From positions 1 to 9,335 of the forward strand of contig JAHKKJ010000101.1 in assembly GCA_020027655.1 (NCBI GenBank): 9,335 bases of DNA, read 5' to 3'. The DNA comes from Deltaproteobacteria bacterium. GTDB taxonomy: Bacteria; Desulfobacterota; Binatia; UBA9968. The translations under genes and the position numbers were made by a program. This document shows, piece by piece, positions 1-5,279 of the stretch. The stretch's first letter is position 1, and every line of letters starts with the position of its first letter. Below the pieces are notes generated by a model. The model saw only the letters and a list, made by a program, of their open reading frames with translations. It was not told where the DNA came from and made no database searches.

Positions 1-474
1 GCCCCTTTTTTTCGCTTCAAGGATATCTTCCGGCGAGTGGGCAACGACAATCTTTCCCGCCTCTCCGGCTTTCACGATCTTGTCGAGTTGGTCCTGGCTT
101 CGGCGAAAGAGCTCGTCAGGGTTGGCTTTGCGGTATTCTGTGTAGTGCCCGGAGGAGTCTCTGCGGATGGTGCCGAGGTCACCTCGGATAGCAAAGACAG
201 CAACATCCAGGCCTCCGGCCCGCATGTTGTCGGGAACCTCGGGATCAAATTCAGGCAATTTTCCACCTCCCACAAGATTGGGATGACAATGTAAGTCCAC
301 GGTCACCACATCCCGAAACGGCTCGGCAGCTTCAGCGAGAATCTCTGTTTCACCGCGGAAGTAGTCGAGCGCGGACGGCATCGCATGAGCCGATGCCAAA
401 CCGGAAAGTATTGTGGAAAGAAAACGACGCCGGGTCAAAGGTCGCGTAGCGGTATCTTTTTCGGCCGTGGTCAT
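1..474 (-). CDS. Tat-exported M19-like membrane dipeptidase / amidohydrolase, 5' part only
   Basis: The frame is open from an ATG at 474 to the left edge, giving the first 158 residues; the C-terminus lies outside the window. Residues 14-31 form a twin-arginine signal (TRRRFLSTILSGLASAHA) with likely cleavage after AHA, so the enzyme should be folded in the cytoplasm and exported. The mature part begins VVTVDLHCHPN (57-66), the position of the first metal motif. It continues with NMRAGGLDVAVFAIRG (83-98) and VAHSPEDILEAKKRG (144-158), which resemble the start of peptidase family M19 (renal dipeptidase type, Zn-dependent hydrolysis of dipeptides or D-amino-acid amide bonds). M19 enzymes usually have H-x-D at the first motif; here it is H62-C-H64, as in the wider amidohydrolase superfamily. 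The SD is weak. The gene diverges from the MFS transporter. Family assignment is fairly sure, substrate unknown. Confidence 0.75.
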   Translation of the reverse strand, partial: MTTAEKDTATRPLTRRRFLSTILSGLASAHAMPSALDYFRGETEILAEAAEPFRDVVTVDLHCHPNLVGGGKLPEFDPEVPDNMRAGGLDVAVFAIRGDLGTIRRDSSGHYTEYRKANPDELFRRSQDQLDKIVKAGEAGKIVVAHSPEDILEAKKRG

Positions 475-517
475 AGACTCATTTGGGGAGTTGGCTTCCG
501 GATTGGAGCCGTGTAAA

Positions 518-533
518 GGTTGAGGACTTAACC
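518..533. promoter_or_regulatory. Near-palindrome in the divergent dipeptidase/MFS spacer
   Basis: GGTTGAGGACTTAACC is a 16-bp imperfect palindrome: 7-bp arms, one mismatch, 2-bp centre. It lies between the divergent starts at 474 and 558, where an operator for a dimeric regulator would be expected. No regulator gene is in the window and only one copy is seen, so the role is conjecture. Confidence 0.25.
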
Positions 534-557
534 CTTTGCGCCGAGGATATATCAAAC

Positions 558-1787
558 GTGGCCAGCAAGAAAAGCGTAGCAAAAAAGCAAAAGCGTTTTC
601 ATGCGGGTCAGCGAAACCATGACAGCGCGCCTTTTTGGCCAGAATTGGGGCCCGTGGTTTTCTTGGCGGTGATCTTTCTCATCAATTTCATCGCAAGAAT
701 CATCCTCTCACCGCTGCTCCCGACCATCGAAAAGGAACTGGCAATCAGCCACGGCCAGGCGGGATCTTTCTTCTTCTTGATCTCGGCCGGTTATGTAATC
801 GGACTGCTAGGATCGGGATTCCTGGCGTCCCGTTCGAGTCACAAAATTGCCATCGTGATTTCCACCGCCGGCGTTGGAATCGCGCTCCTGGGGATTTCCG
901 TCGTGAGCAGCTTATGGGCGATGCGCGTCGGACTCTTCGGCTTGGGGTTCGCAGGCGGTCTTTACATTCCCTCGGCGATCGCAACGATCACGTCGTTGAT
1001 CGAACGGCCGCATTGGGGGAAAGCCATTGCCGTCCATGAGCTGGCACCCAACCTGGCTTTTTTTGCCGGGCCCTTTGTCGCAGAATTGTTCTTGAATTGG
1101 TCGACGTGGCGCTTGGCGTTGAGTGCTCTTGGCATGGCCTCGCTCATCGCGAGTTTCGCGTATTTCCGCTTTGGCCGGGGAGGCGAATTTGCCGGTGAAT
1201 CGCCGGCATCGAGCGCTTTCGGATTACTGGTTCGCTCGGCTTCGTTCTGGATCATGGCCGTGCTGTTTGGCTTGGGCGTAAGCTCCACGATCGGTGTTTA
1301 TGCCATGCTTCCACTCTACCTTGTGAGCGAGCGACAGATCGATCTGAGCTGGGCCAATACGGTGGTTGCCCTCTCCAGGTCCTATGGACCCATCCTGGGG
1401 GTTCTCGGGGGTTGGGTGTCGGACCGTTTGGGTCCAAAGCAGACCATGGTTATGAGTTTAACTTTCACCGGAATCGCCACTTTGCTGGTGGGACTGGTTT
1501 CAGCCGTTTGGATCAGTATCGTCGTCTTGTTTCAGCCGCTCCTCGCCGTCTGGTTTTTTCCCGCGGCGTTTGCCGTTCTCGCCGCAACTACTCCAGCCGC
1601 CGCTCGCAATCTCGCGGTGGCCTTTACAATTCCTTGCGGTTATTTGATCGGTGGAGGGGTTGTCCCCACTTTCATCGGCATCATGGGCGACACAGGATCC
1701 TTCGCCCTCGGTTTTATTGTGACGGGAACTCTCATTTTGTTAGGCGGCACACTGGCATTGTTGTTGAGGTTACCGGCAAATAATTAA
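558..1787 (+). CDS. Major facilitator superfamily (MFS) transporter
   Basis: A 409-residue integral inner-membrane protein, the normal size for a 12-TM MFS permease. Hydrophobic segments begin at about residue 31 and run to 404, with a hydrophilic central loop near 204-222 (FRFGRGGEFAGESPASS). The loop after TM2 (GFLASRSSHK, 87-96) is a degenerate motif A. Its counterpart in the second half is better kept: GGWVSDRLGPKQ (284-295). WSTWRLALSALG (181-192) matches the usual segment near TM6. The frame is open back to a TTG at 483, but the added 25 residues are not MFS-like and would leave 8 bp to the divergent gene. I chose GTG 558 because GAGGA at 543-547 lies 10 nt upstream. The substrate cannot be read from sequence; a small organic anion or amino-acid derivative would fit the neighbouring hydrolases. 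The Sir2 gene follows after 62 bp. Confidence 0.85.
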   Translation: MASKKSVAKKQKRFHAGQRNHDSAPFWPELGPVVFLAVIFLINFIARIILSPLLPTIEKELAISHGQAGSFFFLISAGYVIGLLGSGFLASRSSHKIAIVISTAGVGIALLGISVVSSLWAMRVGLFGLGFAGGLYIPSAIATITSLIERPHWGKAIAVHELAPNLAFFAGPFVAELFLNWSTWRLALSALGMASLIASFAYFRFGRGGEFAGESPASSAFGLLVRSASFWIMAVLFGLGVSSTIGVYAMLPLYLVSERQIDLSWANTVVALSRSYGPILGVLGGWVSDRLGPKQTMVMSLTFTGIATLLVGLVSAVWISIVVLFQPLLAVWFFPAAFAVLAATTPAAARNLAVAFTIPCGYLIGGGVVPTFIGIMGDTGSFALGFIVTGTLILLGGTLALLLRLPANN

Positions 1788-1811
1788 TCAGGAAGGACTC
1801 TGAAGCGCCGG

Positions 1812-1841
1812 TTGTCATCGACACGCGCGCTGGTCTATAAG
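1812..1841 (+). promoter_or_regulatory. Candidate sigma70 promoter of the Sir2 gene
   Basis: TTGTCA (1812-1817) and TATAAG (1836-1841) each match the -35/-10 consensus at 5 of 6 positions, with an 18-bp spacer. The predicted transcription start, about 7 nt after the -10 box, falls at 1848-1850, on or just before the Sir2 ATG. No SD is visible upstream of that ATG, which fits a leaderless mRNA. Confidence 0.5.
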
Positions 1842-1849
1842 TTTGGCCT

Positions 1850-2605
1850 ATGATGACCGTACAAGAATTCGCGGCGAAAATCAGAGAGAGTGACGAGATC
1901 GTCGTCTTCACCGGCGCGGGAATCAGCACGGAATCGGGAATTCCGGATTTCCGCAGTCCGGGCGGGCTCTGGACACGCTATAAGCCGGTTACCTTCCAGG
2001 ACTATCTGAGCAGTGAAGCGGCGCGCGTCGAGGCTTGGAAAAGAAGATTGGAAACTCACGAAGCCCACAAGAACGCCAAACCTAACATCGGCCACTATTT
2101 TATTCAGTCGCTCGACCAGAAGGGTAAGCTTATCGGCCTCATTACGCAGAATGTGGACGGTCTGCACAGCGAAGCGGGTCTTGCCGATGACAAGATTGTC
2201 GAGCTGCACGGCACAAATCGACGGATCATTTGTTTGAAATGCAATAAATCCTTCGATCCCGACGAAGTCATTAGACGGCTGGTGGGTGATTTTTCGTCTC
2301 CCAAATGCGATGCGTGCGCCGGTATTCTTAAAGCGGCGACCATTTCGTTCGGCCAGGCGATGCCGCCGGAGGCGATGCGGCAGGCGCAAGAATGGACTGA
2401 AGGGGCGGCGGTCTTCATGGTCATGGGATCATCGTTGCAGGTACAGCCCGCCGCTTCTTTCCCGGTTCTCGCCAAACGTAACGGCGCGTTGCTGGCGATC
2501 ATTAACCGTGAACCGACGCCGCTGGATGAGTACTCGGACTTCGTCCATCACGGCGCCATTGGAGAATTCTGCGGTAGGTTTGGCGAGATGATCGCCGATG
2601 GATGA
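1850..2605 (+). CDS. cobB: Sir2-family NAD-dependent protein deacylase
   Basis: A 251-residue sirtuin, full length for a bacterial single-domain member. It removes acyl groups from protein lysines using NAD+, in the cytoplasm. Visible motifs in order: FTGAGISTESGIPDFRSPGGLW (20-41, NAD-binding Rossmann part), TQNVDGLH (99-106), catalytic H120 in ELHGT, and a structural Zn site of two CxxC pairs (C128/C131 and C153/C156). FGQAMP (168-173), MGSSLQVQPA (192-201) and INREPTP (218-224) follow. The Y-x-x-R acyl-pocket motif of SIRT5/E. coli CobB desuccinylases is absent; the nearest match is W63-K-R-R66, so deacetylation or another acyl preference is likelier than desuccinylation (inference). Two tandem ATGs (1850, 1853) start the frame without an SD, directly after a good promoter. 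The symbol names the family, not proven function. Confidence 0.93.
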   Translation: MMTVQEFAAKIRESDEIVVFTGAGISTESGIPDFRSPGGLWTRYKPVTFQDYLSSEAARVEAWKRRLETHEAHKNAKPNIGHYFIQSLDQKGKLIGLITQNVDGLHSEAGLADDKIVELHGTNRRIICLKCNKSFDPDEVIRRLVGDFSSPKCDACAGILKAATISFGQAMPPEAMRQAQEWTEGAAVFMVMGSSLQVQPAASFPVLAKRNGALLAIINREPTPLDEYSDFVHHGAIGEFCGRFGEMIADG

Positions 2606-2627
2606 TTCAAAGCCGGAAGGCATTGAT

Positions 2628-2681
2628 CGCAAAGAACACATAGGTCACATAGAAATTCTTTTTTGTGACCTCAGTTTTGCG
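2628..2681. repeat. Palindromic intergenic element 1 (possible terminator of the Sir2 gene)
   Basis: Nested inverted repeats: outer CGCAAA (2628-2633) / TTTGCG (2676-2681), and inner AGGTCACA (2642-2649) / TGTGACCT (2664-2671) around a 14-nt AT-rich loop. It begins 22 bp after the Sir2 stop, so the RNA could form a 3' hairpin, but no classic U-tract follows. The form resembles short dispersed intergenic repeats known in environmental genomes; only one copy is in this window. Confidence 0.55.
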
Positions 2682-2709
2682 CAACGTTATTTGCACCGGT
2701 GGCGCTAAG

Positions 2710-2754
2710 CCCCCTCTCTTCTCTCCCCCGAGACGGGGGAGATGTAAGAGGGGG
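2710..2754. repeat. Palindromic intergenic element 2, G/C-tract hairpin
   Basis: CTCCCCCG (2723-2730) and CGGGGGAG (2734-2741) form an 8-bp perfect stem with a 3-nt AGA loop. They are flanked by CCCCCTCT (2710-2717) and AGAGGGGG (2747-2754), another perfect 8-bp pair. The whole 45-bp unit folds as a two-tier hairpin. It lies 28 bp after element 1 and 101 bp before the next gene start, in a composition unlike the flanking genes. It resembles a mobile or dispersed palindromic repeat rather than a terminator, since no T-tract follows. Confidence 0.6.
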
Positions 2755-2843
2755 ATCTTTCGATTCTTTGGTTGCGGCTCCGCCCGCGCTAGGCTCTCTG
2801 TGGTTAATCAAAAAGTTTTCTGGCGTTAAAGCGGTGGTTACTC

Positions 2844-2850
2844 AGGAGGA
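2844..2850 (+). promoter_or_regulatory. Ribosome binding site that fixes the amidohydrolase start
   Basis: AGGAGGA ends 4 nt before ATG 2855. The frame stays open upstream to about 2699, but that stretch runs through palindromic element 2, so this SD decides the start. Confidence 0.8.
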
Positions 2851-2854
2851 CAGT

Positions 2855-3859
2855 ATGGCCGAATGGAAAATGGTCGATGCTGACGGTCACATCCGAGAGA
2901 TCGAAAGCGATGTCTTTGAATACCTCCCGGAGCATTACAAGGGCCGTCGTGATGCCGTACTTTACTTCCCGCTACTGCCCCACCACGGTTGGCACCGCCA
3001 GGCGGGCAGCGGAGGAATGGGCGCATCGTTTTTAGTTCCGACCCTCGAGGATTGGCAAGAGGCACTGGATCAAGGCAACATCGAGGCGGCGGTGGTTTAT
3101 CCCACGCGCTTCATGCACATCGGCCAGGTGGGTATGGTCGATTTCGCCGTCGATCTGAGCCGAGCCTACAACGACTATCTGTACGATCGTTTCCTATGCC
3201 AAGAATCGCGACTCAAGGGAATCGCGGTGCTGCCGTTGCAAGATGTCTCTGCAGCCGTTGCTGAGCTGCGCCGGGCAGTGAAGGAATATGGCATGGTGGG
3301 CGGTCTTTTACCCGCCGACGGCCTGCCTCGACCCTTGGGCCATCAGGATTTCTATCCTCTCTACGAGGAGGCTAATCGCTTGGGTTGCATGATGGCGGTT
3401 CACTCGCAAAACTCGCTGCGCAACAACGATCTCTTTATGTGGCGCCACGAAGCAGCGACCTTGGCTCATGTCTGGCCGCAGATGCGCCAGTTTACCAATC
3501 TCATGTTTTCCGGCGTGCTCGGACGACTGCCTGATCTGAAAATCGCGTTCTTGGAAGCCGGCTGCGGCTGGGTGCCATATCTGATGAGCAAGATGGAGCC
3601 GCGCATGGGAGAGCTGTTGCGCCCATCGAAGCTCATCGAGCGGGGCCAGATTTATTTCCAATGTGGCGAAGAGATGACCACCAGCCGCGATCTCGAGTTG
3701 CTCGGGGACGATTGTCTGTTTTGGGCGTCGGATTTTCCCCACGAGGGAATCGTGGATATGGCCAAGGCGGTGCAGGAATTTCTTGACCGCAAAGACATTC
3801 CCGACGCGGCCAAGCGCAAGATCAGTTACGACAATCCGAAGCGGCTTTACGCGCTCTAG
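2855..3859 (+). CDS. Amidohydrolase family protein (Amidohydro_2/ACMSD-like), first copy
   Basis: A 334-residue cytoplasmic TIM-barrel metal-dependent hydrolase or decarboxylase. The N-terminus VDADGHI (7-13) occupies the first metal-motif position but has D-x-D-G-H instead of H-x-H. Further family marks are YNDYLYDRF (105-113), KGIAVLPLQD (121-130), MAVHSQNS with H183 (180-187), SGVLGRLPDLKIAFLEAGCGWVPYLMSKME (219-248), ASDFPH with D293 and H296 (291-296), and the closing helix ISYDNPKRLYAL. H183 and D293 match barrel metal ligands; where many relatives have a His after strand 6 this one has E234 in LEAGCGW, so the metal site may hold one ion or be altered. Known relatives decarboxylate aromatic or muconate acids or hydrolyse C-C, C-N or C-O bonds. 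No substrate can be named. It ends convergently with the Rid-cupin operon. Confidence 0.88.
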   Translation: MAEWKMVDADGHIREIESDVFEYLPEHYKGRRDAVLYFPLLPHHGWHRQAGSGGMGASFLVPTLEDWQEALDQGNIEAAVVYPTRFMHIGQVGMVDFAVDLSRAYNDYLYDRFLCQESRLKGIAVLPLQDVSAAVAELRRAVKEYGMVGGLLPADGLPRPLGHQDFYPLYEEANRLGCMMAVHSQNSLRNNDLFMWRHEAATLAHVWPQMRQFTNLMFSGVLGRLPDLKIAFLEAGCGWVPYLMSKMEPRMGELLRPSKLIERGQIYFQCGEEMTTSRDLELLGDDCLFWASDFPHEGIVDMAKAVQEFLDRKDIPDAAKRKISYDNPKRLYAL

Positions 3860-3869
3860 GTCTCTCGCT

Positions 3870-3969
3870 GTTCAATGCGTTCAAACCGTTCAAGAAGTTC
3901 AAAACGTTTAAAGAGTCCGAGGCTGATTCGAACGACTGGAACCATTTGAACGTCTTGAACCGCTTGAAC
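3870..3969. repeat. Inverted array of ten 9-nt units between convergent genes
   Basis: Five tandem 9-mers starting GTTCAA (3870, 3879, 3888, 3897, and GTTTAA at 3906) are followed by a 10-nt spacer (3915-3924). Five 9-mers ending in TTGAAC or a close variant come next (3925-3933 TTCGAAC, 3934-3942 TGGAAC, then 3943, 3952, 3961). The two 45-nt halves are mirror complements at the six conserved positions, while the three variable bases in each unit do not pair. RNA from either strand would fold into a stem of 6-bp blocks separated by 3-nt internal loops. The array begins 11 nt after the amidohydrolase stop and ends 9 nt before the cupin stop codon on the other strand, so a bidirectional terminator or 3' end-protecting hairpin is the simplest role. 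Confidence 0.85.
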
Positions 3970-3977
3970 GATAATCT

Positions 3978-4364
3978 TTAGACGTTGACATCAGCCTGAA
4001 CTTTTTCGCGGACGTCCTTGCGCGTTACATAATCGATGATTTGGATCTTTTCCGCCGGCCCGGAGCGGTTGCCCATCATAATCATCGGACCCGAACCCGT
4101 GTTTTCCAGTTGATAAAACGACCCCCCGGTGATGAGCGCGGCCTGGCCCGGCTTGAGCACCGCTTCGCCGCCATCAGGAAAACGCATCGTGCATTCTCCG
4201 TCGATTACATAAAAGGTTTGGTCAGCATTGTGGCAGTGCATCTCGTCCTTGTGCCCCGGCTTATAGTAGTGCATCCAGGCATGGAAACGGGGCGTGTTGA
4301 AGACGTTTTTGCGTCGCTTCTCTTTATGGGCCAAATCCACCAAATCGATAACTTCAATGCTCAT
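3978..4364 (-). CDS. Small cupin-domain protein
   Basis: A 128-residue single-domain cupin. Motif 1 is G37-HKDEM-H43-C-H45-NAD-Q49, reaching G56, so the two histidines are kept but the usual glutamate is glutamine. Motif 2 covers LKPGQAALITGGSFYQLEN (70-88); the histidine normally four residues before the Asn is Y84. With only two of four canonical ligands it may bind metal differently, or act as a ligand-binding or isomerase-like fold rather than a dioxygenase. It is too short for 3-hydroxyanthranilate dioxygenase. A strong SD (AGGGAGG, complement of 4371-4377) lies 6 nt before the ATG. It follows the Rid gene after 39 bp and is very probably cotranscribed with it. The stop lies just beyond the 9-nt inverted array. 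Confidence 0.85.
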   Translation of the reverse strand: MSIEVIDLVDLAHKEKRRKNVFNTPRFHAWMHYYKPGHKDEMHCHNADQTFYVIDGECTMRFPDGGEAVLKPGQAALITGGSFYQLENTGSGPMIMMGNRSGPAEKIQIIDYVTRKDVREKVQADVNV

Positions 4365-4403
4365 AAGAAACCTCCCTTGTATTATTCGATCGAACCAGAA
4401 AAA

Positions 4404-4784
4404 TTAGAGAACCGCAATCACCTCTATCTGAAACAAAAACTGGCCCCGCAGATCTGCTTTCAGCGCGTGACGCGCGGGTCGATCGTGTTCGTCAGGAAAC
4501 ATCTTTAACCATGCTTTGTTGACCGAGTCGCGAAGCTTTTCCTCTTTAAGAAAGACCGTCAGGTGGGCGATGTTGTCGGGTGTGCCACCGGCCTTTTCCA
4601 TGAAAAGCCTCAAATTGCGGAACATCGCTTCTGCTTGCTCGTCCGGCTCCGGTGAAAGCACGCCGGTCTTGGCGTCTTTGCCGGAGATCGCTGAAGAGAA
4701 GACCATATTGCCGATGACGGTGCCGTTGGGAATCGGCGCGCCATGTTCCATGCCTTCGATGTGAATGCTTTTTCTTTTCGCCAT
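4404..4784 (-). CDS. Rid (YjgF/YER057c/UK114) family protein, first copy
   Basis: A 126-residue protein, the usual length for the Rid fold, which forms trimers with active sites between subunits. RidA itself deaminates reactive enamine/imine intermediates; others in the family act in catabolic pathways, for example 2-aminomuconate deaminase. Visible marks are NGTVIGNMVFSSAISGKDAKTG (20-41), EQAEAMFRNLRLFMEKAGGTPDNIAHLTVFLKE (49-81) and RPARHALKADL (102-112), with R105 in the position of the substrate-carboxylate Arg. It ends FQIEVIAVL with E121. The Arg fits a true deaminase-type Rid. SD AGGGAGG (complement of 4791-4797) lies 6 nt before the start. It is the first gene of an operon with the cupin. 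It differs clearly from the second Rid protein at 7597-8061. Confidence 0.92.
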   Translation of the reverse strand: MAKRKSIHIEGMEHGAPIPNGTVIGNMVFSSAISGKDAKTGVLSPEPDEQAEAMFRNLRLFMEKAGGTPDNIAHLTVFLKEEKLRDSVNKAWLKMFPDEHDRPARHALKADLRGQFLFQIEVIAVL

Positions 4785-4829
4785 ACCTAGCCTCCCTGGG
4801 CGCTTTCAAGTGTGTCGTGTCATTCAATG

Positions 4830-4857
4830 CATATCATGTTGATAAGCGCGGTGTCTA
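4830..4857 (-). promoter_or_regulatory. Weak candidate sigma70 promoter of the Rid-cupin operon
   Basis: Reading the minus strand: TAGACA (complement of 4852-4857), 16 bp, then GATATG (complement of 4830-4835). The -35 matches 5 of 6 but the -10 only 3 of 6. The position would give a leader of about 40 nt with the SD inside it, which is reasonable. Confidence 0.25.
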
Positions 4858-4938
4858 CGCTGGCTGGGGCTAGGGTGACTATCGCAAGCGGGCTGATCTT
4901 ACCGCCGGATTGAAAGAGTCTGCCCAAGGATCTAAATC

Positions 4939-5217
4939 ATGTCTATGAAAAAGAAAAAATTTCTCAAGCGCCGGTTCCAACTCCATTGGGGCGGGGGTTG
5001 GATCACAGAAGAGGCCCGCTCAAAGACGCAGTACCACGAGCCGTCGATTCAGCTCCTTTCCTTCGATTCGGGAGGCCGGTCGATCCGTTTTTGTTACTAC
5101 CATGATGGTTTTTACCAAGGGGGCCCGCTCATCCTTAGCGAATCCCATCTTGCCGGCCTGCGACGAGAAATCCGCAAGAATAGAACTATCCACGCCCTAC
5201 TCAAAAAGCTACTCTGA
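4939..5217 (+). CDS. Small basic protein of unknown function
   Basis: 92 residues that I do not recognise. AAGGA at 4926-4930 lies 8 nt before the ATG, and a second ATG at 4945 is possible. The N-terminus is very basic (MSMKKKKFLKRR). The middle looks beta-rich and aromatic: LHWGGGWI (15-22), SIQLLSFDSGGRSIRFCYYHDGFYQGG (36-62). The end is a likely basic helix, ESHLAGLRREIRKNRTIHALLKKLL (68-92). There is no signal peptide or membrane segment. The composition would suit an RNA, DNA or small-ligand binding protein, but that is a guess. It is divergent from the Rid-cupin operon and convergent with the coiled-coil gene, so it is probably transcribed alone. A clean SD and a protein-like composition argue that it is real. 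Confidence 0.65.
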   Translation: MSMKKKKFLKRRFQLHWGGGWITEEARSKTQYHEPSIQLLSFDSGGRSIRFCYYHDGFYQGGPLILSESHLAGLRREIRKNRTIHALLKKLL

Positions 5218-5279
5218 CCGGGATGGATATAATGAATGGTTTCAAGCCGACATGCGCCGACTTTGAGTCAGGAGCAGAG

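Noticed and set aside
483..557. TTG-started N-terminal extension of the MFS gene
   Set aside because: The extra 25 residues are not MFS-like and would leave only 8 bp to the divergent gene. GTG 558 has a well-spaced GAGGA.
1803..1813. AAGCGCCGGTT shared with about 4968
   Set aside because: An 11-bp match, one copy inside a coding region; no sign of a repeat family.
1835..2389. 184-codon frame on the minus strand
   Set aside because: It lies opposite the Sir2 gene, whose motifs are unmistakable. The product is low-similarity, Arg/Phe-rich shadow sequence.
2699..2854. N-terminal extension of the first amidohydrolase
   Set aside because: It runs through a palindromic element and has no SD. 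AGGAGGA lies just before ATG 2855, where family similarity begins.
3870..3969. CRISPR array or coding repeat (VQx / FKx units)
   Set aside because: Units are 9 nt with 3-nt variable parts, far too short for CRISPR. The repeated-peptide frame has no start or SD and the array is mirror-symmetrical, so it is structural DNA or RNA.
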